Origin: Chitinophagaceae bacterium
GTDB lineage: Bacteria > Bacteroidota > Bacteroidia > Chitinophagales > Chitinophagaceae
Direction of reading: 5' to 3'
Length of the DNA stretch: 64,000 nt
Assembly (NCBI GenBank): GCA_025449645.1
Contig: JANWIY010000163.1
Coordinates: 1-64,000, forward strand
Below, one piece after another: positions 1 to 7,817 of this stretch; within the stretch, counting starts at the first letter, position 1; each line of letters opens with the position of its first letter. The notes beneath the pieces were generated by a model. That model made no database searches, was not told where the DNA came from, and saw only the letters and a program-made list of their open reading frames with translations. Position numbers and translations under genes: made by a program.

Positions 1-984
1 ATCGCCCTTATTTTGCTGGGTGCTGGCGGCCTGAAAAATGCGGATGATGCCATCCCGCAATACATGCGAAAGCGCTTTGACCTCGCTGAAATTGCAGATC
101 CATACGCCGTTTTTCTCCCCGAAACAATCCATGTCTTTCGGCATGACGCGCGTCACAAGGATAGCCACATGGGCGGCTTGCTGACGCATATCGTGTTTCA
201 GTTTATCCACCCAGTCGGTTTCAAAATATTTGGTTCTTTTGCTTTCATAAATAATTGTCCCGCATTCCTGGCCAAGCTGGTTTCTGACGGTAAGTGTACA
301 ATCTGCCCCGCGAACACCCTTTCCTACCGGTGCAACCAGGTCGAATGGGAACGATGCCTGCAATAAGGTTTCCAGCGCAAGCTCCTGCACTTCTCCCTGT
401 AAGTGCATGGAGCCCTGCTCTGCTTTGCGCTGTAATTCCTCAATGAGTTTTTTCTGGTCTTCGAGCTGCTTTTCTTTTTCCTTCAGGCGAAGCTGGTGCT
501 CCGTTTCCTTAGCCGCAGTCTTCTGCTCTTCGATGCTCCGTATTTCTCCGGCGATTTTTTCGCGCTCCTCCTGTAATTTCCTTTGTACAGAAAGCTCCAG
601 TTCGGACTCTTTAATTTTCAAAGCCTGTTCCATTTGCAGAAACTCCAGTTCTTTTTGCCGCGCCAGCTTTAGCTTTTCCTGATTATCGCTGTTGGATTGC
701 TGGAGAAGACTAAGGCGGTTCTCAAAATCAGCACTGATGGCCTTTCGTATGTTTTCTTCCAGGGATTGCTGAAGCTGTTTTTTTTCTTCACTCATCTTTT
801 TCTCGAAGAATTCTTCCTGCTGCTTAAGCTGCCTGGAGTAATCGGCAGTCTTCTGCTGGAATTCTTCTTCTTTTTTCCGCGTGAAACTGATCATCTGTTC
901 ACGCAGGTCTTTTTTGTATTGCTCGGACACGGCTTCTTCCATCGCAAATTCATGCTGACAATTCGGGCACTTGATGGTGGACAT
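1..984 (-). CDS. DUF2130-type coiled-coil protein (5' complete, runs off the left edge of the window)
   Basis: Minus-strand translation from ATG at 984: MSTIKCPNCQHEFAMEEAVSEQYKKDLREQM... long Glu/Lys coiled coil, then ...GADCTLTVRNQLGQECGTIIYESKRTKYFETDWVDKLKHDMRQQAAHVAILVT... typical of DUF2130. Missing from the ORF track because it is edge-truncated. Confidence 0.85.
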   Translation of the reverse strand, partial: MSTIKCPNCQHEFAMEEAVSEQYKKDLREQMISFTRKKEEEFQQKTADYSRQLKQQEEFFEKKMSEEKKQLQQSLEENIRKAISADFENRLSLLQQSNSDNQEKLKLARQKELEFLQMEQALKIKESELELSVQRKLQEEREKIAGEIRSIEEQKTAAKETEHQLRLKEKEKQLEDQKKLIEELQRKAEQGSMHLQGEVQELALETLLQASFPFDLVAPVGKGVRGADCTLTVRNQLGQECGTIIYESKRTKYFETDWVDKLKHDMRQQAAHVAILVTRVMPKDMDCFGEKNGVWICNFSEVKALSHVLRDGIIRIFQAASTQQNKGD

Positions 985-1015
985 TTGTCGTTTTTGGGTA
1001 AAGTTAGTGAGGAAT

Positions 1016-1058
1016 GGTTGACGGTTGACAGTTGATGGTTGACTGTCAACCGTCAACC
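1016..1058. repeat. Heptameric (TTGACGG-type) inverted repeat: 17-bp perfect stem, 9-nt loop
   Basis: GGTTGACGGTTGACAGT-TGATGGTTG-ACTGTCAACCGTCAACC in the divergent spacer between DUF2130 and ggt. Confidence 0.9.
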
Positions 1059-1092
1059 CTTTTGCCCTATCTTTAAACAACAATTATTGCTC

Positions 1093-3117
1093 ATGAAATA
1101 CCTTCTCGCCGCGGGATTGATTCTATTTTCAATTCCGGGTTTTTCCCAGCGCACGGAAAAACCGCCTTTATACGCAAAACATTGGATGGCTATTACCGGG
1201 AAACCGCTTGGGGCCGAAGCGGGTGCTCAGATTTTTCAGAAAGGCGGAAATGCAGTGGATGCAGCCTGCGCCATGCTCGGTGCTGTTTGTACCATGTGGG
1301 ATGTGCTGAGCTGGGGAGGAGAGACTCAGGCCATTATTTATAATCCAAAAACAAAACAGGTGATCTCCCTGGACGCCCTGGGCTTTGCACCTGGTGCGGC
1401 AACCGTTAGTTATTATAAGAGTAAGGGATATTATTTCCCGCCAGAATACGGCCCCCTTGCTGCAGTGACGCCGGGTACGCCGGGCGGACTTTGCCACCTC
1501 CTTGCTGAGTACGGAACGATGAGCCTGAAGGAAGTGCTGGCTCCGGCAATGCAGATGGCTGCAGGATATCCAATTGATGCCCAAATTGCAAACAGCATCC
1601 AGGCCAACAGGAAAATGATCAGCCAGTGGCCATACAGTAAAAAAGTATTTTTGACACATCCGGGCGAAAAAAGAGAAGCGCCCTATCCCGGGGAAATCTT
1701 TGTTCAAAAAAACCTGCTTGCCACACTGACCAAAATGGTGGAAGCAGAGCAAGAGGCTTTAAAGAAGGGGAAATCGCGCAAAGAGGCCATCTATGCCGCA
1801 TATGACCGGTTTTATAAAGGTGATATCGCCAAAGAATTTGTGCGCGGTTGCCAGGAACAGGGAGGACTGATCACCATGGAAGACCTGGCGCGCTGGAAGC
1901 CGGTTGAGGAAGAGCCGCTCCACGTGAATTACAAAGGTATTGAAGTATATAAACTTCAGCAGTGGAGCCAGGGCCCAAGTTTATTGGAAGGTCTGAATAT
2001 CCTGGAGAATTTTAACCTGAAAGATATGGGTTACAATAGTGCACGCTATATCCATACAATTTATCAGACCATGAACCTGGCGTTTGCTGATCGTGATTTC
2101 TATTATGGAGATCCCTATTTTGCGAAAGAGCCAATGAAGGGACTATTGAGTAAAGAGTATGCAAAAGAAAGGGCCGCGCTCATTCAATACGACCATAACG
2201 ATTCCGTCGCTGCACCCGGCGATCCTTATCCCTTCGAGGGCAAAAGAAATCCTTATGCAGATCAACTGAAGAAAAGATTCGGTCCGTCCTGGCCGAACGA
2301 AGATTCGCGTTCAGCGTTATTCAGTCCGCAATCAGAGTCAAGCCAATCTTCAACCTCTCCATTCGTCCTTATAGCGGACCCATCTGTCAACCGTCAACAG
2401 TCAACGGTCAACGGTCCCCCCGTCAACGGTTCTCCCGTCAACCATCAACCATCAACCATCAACGAAACCTCCTACGCGCTAAGCGACAAAGACGAATCCC
2501 TCTATATGGACCGCCTTTGGCGCGGCACTACATCCATCGAAACCTGCGATGAAGATGGCTGGGTCGTGTCAGTAACTCCCAGCGGCGGATGGACCCCCGC
2601 CTGCATTGCAGGAGAGACCGGGGTGGGCATGAGCGAGCGGATGCAAAGCTTCGTGCTGGATTCCACCATCAATCCTTTTAATGTTCTTGAGCCCTATAAA
2701 AAACCGCGGGTTACTTTAACACCTACCCTGGCCATGAAAGATGGTAAACCTTTTCTCGCATTCGGGGTGCAGGGAGGAGATACCCAGGATCAGAACCTGC
2801 TCCAGTTTTTCCTGAATGTTGTTGAATTCGGTATGACGGTGCAGGAAGCAACAGAAGCGCCCAATATAAATACCGAGCAATTATGGCTTTCCCTCGGTGG
2901 TGACAGGCTGCAGGATCGTCAACCCCGTCCTGGAAGAATTTTATTGAACAGCAATACTTCTCCCTGGATCCGAAAGGAACTGAACGGTATGGGATATAAA
3001 ATGACTTTCGCAGACAGAACCAGCGGGCCTATCAATGCGATTTATTTCGACTGGAAGCACGGCAGTTTTTGGGGAGGCAGCAGTAATTATGGGGAGGATT
3101 ATGGGATAGCGTGGTAG
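1093..3117 (+). CDS. ggt: Gamma-glutamyltransferase family protein
   Basis: GKPLGAEAGAQIFQKGGNAVDAACAMLGAVCTMWD..., nucleophile region LWRGTTSIETCDEDGWVVSVTPSGGW, signal peptide MKYLLAAGLILFSIPGFS. ATG at 1093 preferred over the upstream 1039 start, which lies in the repeat. Confidence 0.92.
   Translation: MKYLLAAGLILFSIPGFSQRTEKPPLYAKHWMAITGKPLGAEAGAQIFQKGGNAVDAACAMLGAVCTMWDVLSWGGETQAIIYNPKTKQVISLDALGFAPGAATVSYYKSKGYYFPPEYGPLAAVTPGTPGGLCHLLAEYGTMSLKEVLAPAMQMAAGYPIDAQIANSIQANRKMISQWPYSKKVFLTHPGEKREAPYPGEIFVQKNLLATLTKMVEAEQEALKKGKSRKEAIYAAYDRFYKGDIAKEFVRGCQEQGGLITMEDLARWKPVEEEPLHVNYKGIEVYKLQQWSQGPSLLEGLNILENFNLKDMGYNSARYIHTIYQTMNLAFADRDFYYGDPYFAKEPMKGLLSKEYAKERAALIQYDHNDSVAAPGDPYPFEGKRNPYADQLKKRFGPSWPNEDSRSALFSPQSESSQSSTSPFVLIADPSVNRQQSTVNGPPVNGSPVNHQPSTINETSYALSDKDESLYMDRLWRGTTSIETCDEDGWVVSVTPSGGWTPACIAGETGVGMSERMQSFVLDSTINPFNVLEPYKKPRVTLTPTLAMKDGKPFLAFGVQGGDTQDQNLLQFFLNVVEFGMTVQEATEAPNINTEQLWLSLGGDRLQDRQPRPGRILLNSNTSPWIRKELNGMGYKMTFADRTSGPINAIYFDWKHGSFWGGSSNYGEDYGIAW
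2386..2464. repeat. Heptameric GTCAACN tract inside the ggt coding sequence
   Basis: GTCAACCGTCAACAGTCAACGGTCAACGGTCCCCCCGTCAACGGTTCTCCCGTCAACCATCAACCATCAACCATCAACG, encoding SVNRQQSTVNGPPVNGSPVNHQPSTINE. Confidence 0.9.
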
Positions 3118-3139
3118 TTGAGCAAGCCCTTGAATATTT

Positions 3140-3229
3140 GGTGGATGGTATATTGTGGATGGTAGATGGATCTCAGGTGCGGATCCCCAATGGAAGTCCA
3201 TCCACCATCCACCATATTCCATCCACCAC
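3140..3229. repeat. Composite hairpin element, short-core version (TGGATGG arms)
   Basis: Left arm GGTGGATGGTATATTGTGGATGGTAGATGG; right arm CCATCCACCATCCACCATATTCCATCCACCACT; 28-nt core ATCTCAGGTGCGGATCCCCAATGGAAGT. Lies between convergent genes. Confidence 0.9.
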
Positions 3230-4117
3230 TCAATTCTTAAGCTTAAAATTAAAAATCAACGTTCCTACCGACTCATCCGATCCGGTATTAAACCTGATCT
3301 GGTGGGCTTTGCGCAAAGCAATAGCCTTCAGGGAGGCATCAGCGGTAGTTGAACCCCGGGGCTGAAAATCTGCACTGATCACATTGCCAGCAGCATCAAC
3401 ATGGATATCGACGGCAACTTTTGCATTTTCATTAAAATCGTCAGTGAAGGAGGGAAGGCTTCTTATTGATCTTCCCTGCAATCCACGGGCGATAGCAACA
3501 CCGGAGCCGTTACCCCCGCCTTTATAATTATTTGAGTTCGGATCTCCGCCGGGCTGTCCCTGATCTCCCTTCCCGCCAGCAATGCCCTGATTTCCGCCGG
3601 GTTTAAAATGATCTGCATCATTACCTCCGCTGCCGTCGCCATGTACTCCGTGGAAAACAGCTTTCGGTTTGGGGGGTGCCGGCGTGGGATTGGGAGCAAT
3701 TTCTTTTGCTTTCCTTGGCGTTTTTACGGCAAGATCTTTATCGGGTATTTTTGTTGCGTTGGGTCTGGTCACAGGAGGCTGTTTCACCGCCGGCACATCC
3801 TCAGTCTGCTTATCATCAGTCTCAACACTCTTCAAGGCCTCTTTTTCCCTTGCAACGGCTTTTGGTGGAGTGTATTTTTCCTGGTCCTTTGCGGAAGGAT
3901 TACCCGGCAGGAAGGGTTGGTCGGTTCCAAGACCCTGATCACTGTTGCCCAGATTTACTTCCAGACCTTCTTCCACTGGCTGCGGCGGATTAAAAGGGAG
4001 GGTCCATGATACCAGGAAAAAAAGAAGAAAAAGACTTCCGCTGATAAGGAGAGTATAGAGGGAAGCTAACCGGTTTTTGCGGGCTTCGAATTCTTTATTG
4101 ATGTCCCGATGATTCAC
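3230..4117 (-). CDS. TonB-like energy transducer family protein
   Basis: N-terminal TM, Pro/Lys-rich linker, C-terminal ...KVAVDIHVDAAGNVISADFQPRGSTTADASLKAIALRKAHQIRFNTGSDESVGTLIFNFKL resembling TonB_C. Confidence 0.75.
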   Translation of the reverse strand: MNHRDINKEFEARKNRLASLYTLLISGSLFLLFFLVSWTLPFNPPQPVEEGLEVNLGNSDQGLGTDQPFLPGNPSAKDQEKYTPPKAVAREKEALKSVETDDKQTEDVPAVKQPPVTRPNATKIPDKDLAVKTPRKAKEIAPNPTPAPPKPKAVFHGVHGDGSGGNDADHFKPGGNQGIAGGKGDQGQPGGDPNSNNYKGGGNGSGVAIARGLQGRSIRSLPSFTDDFNENAKVAVDIHVDAAGNVISADFQPRGSTTADASLKAIALRKAHQIRFNTGSDESVGTLIFNFKLKN

Positions 4118-4189
4118 ATGACGAAGTTAGTTCAAACCTTTGTGAATATGCAGAAGAACTCATGCAGCGCACCAAATGCATTTTCCGGA

Positions 4190-5479
4190 TCAAGATGCAA
4201 AATCTTTTTCAAAATTTCCCCGGATGCGTTCCATCGGCGGATTGAAATAACCAAATTTTAACAGCGGGAATTCAGTTTTCAAAAGATCCATAAGATTTTT
4301 TACGCCCATGGCCGTTCCGGTCTCCGCACTGCCTGTCTTCCCCAGGTACCAGTCGGGATCAATATTGAAATTTCGCCATTGGATCATGCGGAGCCCCGTG
4401 GCCTGAATGAATTTCCTCAGCGCCTCATATTCTTCGATACTGTCAGTCATTCCGGGAAACACAAAATAATTGATGGATGTCCACCCACCCGCCTGCCGCA
4501 CGATGCGCAGGCTTTCGATGATATCTTCAAATACATAATTATTGGGCCGGTAATAGGCTTCGTATAAATGCTTTCGCGCAGAATTCATACTAACCCTTAT
4601 GGAATTCAACCCGGCTTCGCAGAGTGCGTGAACTGCTTCAGGTCTCGATCCGTTTGTGTTGATATTGATGCTGCCCCGGGCGGTATGTTTACGGATTTCC
4701 AGAATAGCTTCGCGAATGATTTCCCACATCAGCAAGGGCTCTCCTTCGCAACCCTGTCCGAAGCTCACAATCGGGTAGGCCGCCGTTTGCAGATGAGGGA
4801 CGGTGAATTCAACAATCTCTTCCGATGAAGGCCGGAAACTGAGTCTGTCCTGCGTGGAATGAATGGTTTCCTCCTGCGGCTGAAAAGAAATACATCCGAT
4901 ACAATTTGCATTGCATGCCGGAGAGACGGGCACCGGGCATTCCCAGCGGCCCAATGAAAAATTACGCGCAGCGGGACAATGATACGTCATGCAGCAATTT
5001 TCCATCAGGTGTTTTACAAGCCGGTTATGCGGATAGGATTTCAGTAAATGGCTGGCTCCTTTTTTAATATTTTGTTCGTTATAACCAAGGGCTTCCTGCC
5101 GGATATCCTGTTCGATGCGCAAGGCGGGAACATAGAACCGGTCTTCGTGCCAACCCGTTGCTGTATAACAGAAGAGCGGCAGGGTGGGAGCATCTTTTTC
5201 TGTTTCATAAGCTGCAAGATATAGTCCTGTGTGCGCGGGTGGAATAAATGCTGCAACGGCCCAGCCTTTTTCACACAGCCGCATGTTCCCGGTTCTTACA
5301 TCAATACCGATACCGCGGCGGCCGGGAAGTTCATATAGTGATCCCCCTTCCGGCAGCAGGATCCAGTCTTCCTCATCCACGGGCACGGCATCCCATCCGC
5401 TGCGTCCTGCAGCATAGAGCGAAACATCTTCGAAGATATTTCCGCGGCCATCTGAATAGAGGAGAAAAGGGGAAAACAT
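4190..5479 (-). CDS. Radical SAM protein
   Basis: SPACNANCIGCISFQPQEE (CX3CX2C cluster), FGQGCEGEPLL, NTNGSRPEAVHALCEAGLNSIRVSMNS. Confidence 0.88.
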   Translation of the reverse strand: MFSPFLLYSDGRGNIFEDVSLYAAGRSGWDAVPVDEEDWILLPEGGSLYELPGRRGIGIDVRTGNMRLCEKGWAVAAFIPPAHTGLYLAAYETEKDAPTLPLFCYTATGWHEDRFYVPALRIEQDIRQEALGYNEQNIKKGASHLLKSYPHNRLVKHLMENCCMTYHCPAARNFSLGRWECPVPVSPACNANCIGCISFQPQEETIHSTQDRLSFRPSSEEIVEFTVPHLQTAAYPIVSFGQGCEGEPLLMWEIIREAILEIRKHTARGSININTNGSRPEAVHALCEAGLNSIRVSMNSARKHLYEAYYRPNNYVFEDIIESLRIVRQAGGWTSINYFVFPGMTDSIEEYEALRKFIQATGLRMIQWRNFNIDPDWYLGKTGSAETGTAMGVKNLMDLLKTEFPLLKFGYFNPPMERIRGNFEKDFAS

Positions 5480-5516
5480 TGGGCAAATTTAATTAAAGTT
5501 GATCGTTGGTGAAAAG

Positions 5517-5653
5517 GGTTGATGGTAGATGGTCGATGGTTGATGGAGGAACCTAATCCGGTAATAGCGAAAACGAATTCAACAGCAAGGGAGGAAAATT
5601 CTATTGGAGCCTTGCATCCAAAGTCCATCAACTATCAACCATCTACCATCAAC
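5517..5653. repeat. Composite hairpin element, full core (TTGATGG/TAGATGG arms)
   Basis: Left arm GGGTTGATGGTAGATGGTCGATGGTTGATGG; right arm CCATCAACTATCAACCATCTACCATCAAC; 78-nt core containing GCGAAAACGAATTCAACAGCAAGG. Confidence 0.92.
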
Positions 5654-6195
5654 TTCTCTAAGTGCTCCCGGCAATAGAGATTAAACTCATCCTCATCAGC
5701 ATCCGGTTCTTCATCATCCAGCACTTCTTTCTGGAATAATTTATTATTTCTAAAATCCAGGGTCAGGATCCCGTCCTTGAGTATCACGGCATTTAGTTCT
5801 TTCCAGGAAATCTTTTTTTTGAAGAACGTATTCAGCACGATCTCGTTTTTATTGAACCCGATCTCCAGCGGATACTTGGCCTGACTTTCAAATACCGCGA
5901 AAAAAATAAACAAGAGGATCATCCATTGAAAAAAAGGCATCCCGATCCAGAAAACGCCGGCTGCCAGCAACCAGTTCCTGAAAATTATTTCTTTCCCCTT
6001 ACGCGCAGCGAAAATATTCTGCAGCATGCCGGTGATTAGGATGAGGGCCGCAAAGCTGAGGAAATAGCTAAACCGGAAGGAGCGGATCTGCAGGAGGATA
6101 AATGCGAGGACAGAAAAAACTAAAAGGAAAAAACTGGCGAAATCGGTGCGTCGCGCATTTTCCCGCTTCAGGGCAACTACATACTCGTAGCGCAT
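5635..6195 (-). CDS. Hypothetical membrane protein
   Basis: 186-aa ORF with several TM helices. The last residues KLMVDG and the TGA stop lie in the 5517-5653 repeat. Confidence 0.7.
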   Translation of the reverse strand: MRYEYVVALKRENARRTDFASFFLLVFSVLAFILLQIRSFRFSYFLSFAALILITGMLQNIFAARKGKEIIFRNWLLAAGVFWIGMPFFQWMILLFIFFAVFESQAKYPLEIGFNKNEIVLNTFFKKKISWKELNAVILKDGILTLDFRNNKLFQKEVLDDEEPDADEDEFNLYCREHLEKLMVDG

Positions 6196-7262
6196 TCGGC
6201 CACTTTAGAAGTTACGGGCAAGGGGTTCGAAGCAATCAGCATATTGCAGAGCTTCCACAGGATCCGCGCGCCAACATTGGCATCAACGCTGGTTTCACCA
6301 ACTGCAATTTCATCCAGGTCAAACCCAATCAGCCGCCGTCCGCTTTCCATGATCTTCTTAACGAGATAAAGGACCTGCTCCACTTCAAAACCACCATTCA
6401 CCGGCGTTCCTGTGTGCGGGCACAATTTGGGATCAAGCCCGTCCACGTCAAATGAAATATAAACATGAGAAGGAAGCTGACTCACGATCTCGTCTACAAT
6501 GGTTTGCCAGGTTTGCCCTTCATACAATCTTTCCTTGATCTCCTTATCGAAATACGTGATCACACGGCGCTGACTATTGCATATATAATTCCATTCTTCC
6601 TCACTATAATCCCTTATCCCAATCTGGATAAGGCGCGAGATCTGCGGGATCTCGGTAAGGGCATTATACATGATGCTTGCATGGCTATGGTCAAAATTTT
6701 CATAAGTCTTGCGAAGATCACAGTGGGCATCAATTTGCAACACGCCAAAATCAGCGTATTTCTCGGCAATGGCTTTCAGGTATCCGAACGGGATACTGTG
6801 GTCGCCACCGAGAAGGGCAACCAGCCTGCCCTGGTTGAGCAGGTTAATTGTTTGCTCATAAACCCATTTATTGAGATTTACGCTGCCTTCATTGATTTCC
6901 TTGAGTGACTTGCACATGAAATTATTCTTCTCAACCTGCTCGCCCTTGGAGATATAATTAATATATAGTTCAGCCTCTTTGCGCAGATAGTCACTCTTCA
7001 TTAGGATTTTCCGGTCAGGGTGACGCATATAAATACCCTGTCTCCACGCATTGTTGCTTTCAAGGTCGAACAGGTCCACCTGCATGCTGGCGTTGAAAAT
7101 GTGTTCACCACTACGTGAGGTTCCGGAGCCGTAGCTTACGGTTACTTCCCATGGAACGGGTAAAACGATCAGGCGGGCCTCCTCTTCCGTAAACGGAAGA
7201 CCAAAGATGCTGTTCTTTGGATTGCTGGGTATATTCGCGTCGAATGTGGATAGGTCACTCAT
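6177..7262 (-). CDS. Agmatinase/arginase (ureohydrolase) family protein
   Basis: LLGGDHSIPFGYL, LQIDAHCDLRKTYENFDHSHASI, YISFDVDGLDPKLCPHTGTPVNGGF: ureohydrolase metal-binding motifs. Confidence 0.9.
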   Translation of the reverse strand: MSDLSTFDANIPSNPKNSIFGLPFTEEEARLIVLPVPWEVTVSYGSGTSRSGEHIFNASMQVDLFDLESNNAWRQGIYMRHPDRKILMKSDYLRKEAELYINYISKGEQVEKNNFMCKSLKEINEGSVNLNKWVYEQTINLLNQGRLVALLGGDHSIPFGYLKAIAEKYADFGVLQIDAHCDLRKTYENFDHSHASIMYNALTEIPQISRLIQIGIRDYSEEEWNYICNSQRRVITYFDKEIKERLYEGQTWQTIVDEIVSQLPSHVYISFDVDGLDPKLCPHTGTPVNGGFEVEQVLYLVKKIMESGRRLIGFDLDEIAVGETSVDANVGARILWKLCNMLIASNPLPVTSKVAECATSM

Positions 7263-7380
7263 TTTTTCACTCTCTTCTTTGAAACGGCTGGCAAAGTTAA
7301 TGCAGTATGTGGGACGGGCAAAAGTTTATCTTTCCTTTCAGAAGGCCCATAAAAGTATATCCCCGAATGTGTTTTTCGGG

Positions 7381-7388
7381 TAACTTTG
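7381..7388 (+). promoter_or_regulatory. Bacteroidota-type -7 box TAACTTTG before ccmE
   Basis: Exact match to TAnnTTTG, 6 nt before ATG at 7395. No clear -33 element identified. Confidence 0.5.
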
Positions 7389-7394
7389 CGGCTC

Positions 7395-7811
7395 ATGAAG
7401 CGTCTCCACATCATCCTTCTTGTTTTCATTGCCGCCGCTATCGGGCTGCTAGTCAGTTTTATGGGAAATCTCTCTACCTATGAAACCATTGCTTCTGCCC
7501 GCCAGAAAGAGGGGAAAAGTGTCACCATCATTGCCAAACTGGATAATAGCCAGCCAATTGAATACAATCCGGTAAAGGATCCCAACTATCTCAGCTTTCA
7601 CATTCAGGATACTCTGGGTAACCGCGCCAAAGTCATTTATCATTATGGAAAACCATATGATATGGAAAAAGCAGAAAGGATCGTGCTGAAAGGTAAAATG
7701 CATGGAGATGTGTTTGAAATTTCCCAAAAGGACGGAATTCTGATAAAGTGTCCATCCAAATACAAAGACGATCCGGAGACTGCCAGGAAGAATCTCAGTC
7801 AAACTCAATAG
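7395..7811 (+). CDS. ccmE: Cytochrome c maturation protein CcmE
   Basis: MKRLHIILLVFIAAAIGLLVSFMGNLSTYETIASARQ...VIYHYGKPYDMEKAERIVLKGKMHGDVFEIS...ILIKCPSKY. Confidence 0.85.
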   Translation: MKRLHIILLVFIAAAIGLLVSFMGNLSTYETIASARQKEGKSVTIIAKLDNSQPIEYNPVKDPNYLSFHIQDTLGNRAKVIYHYGKPYDMEKAERIVLKGKMHGDVFEISQKDGILIKCPSKYKDDPETARKNLSQTQ

Positions 7812-7817
7812 CCCATC

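Noticed and set aside
407-1035. Plus-strand ORFs of 91 and 112 aa at the left edge
   Set aside because: They are antisense to the DUF2130 coiled-coil gene; Ser/Cys/Phe-rich composition reflects reverse-complemented Glu/Lys/Gln codons.
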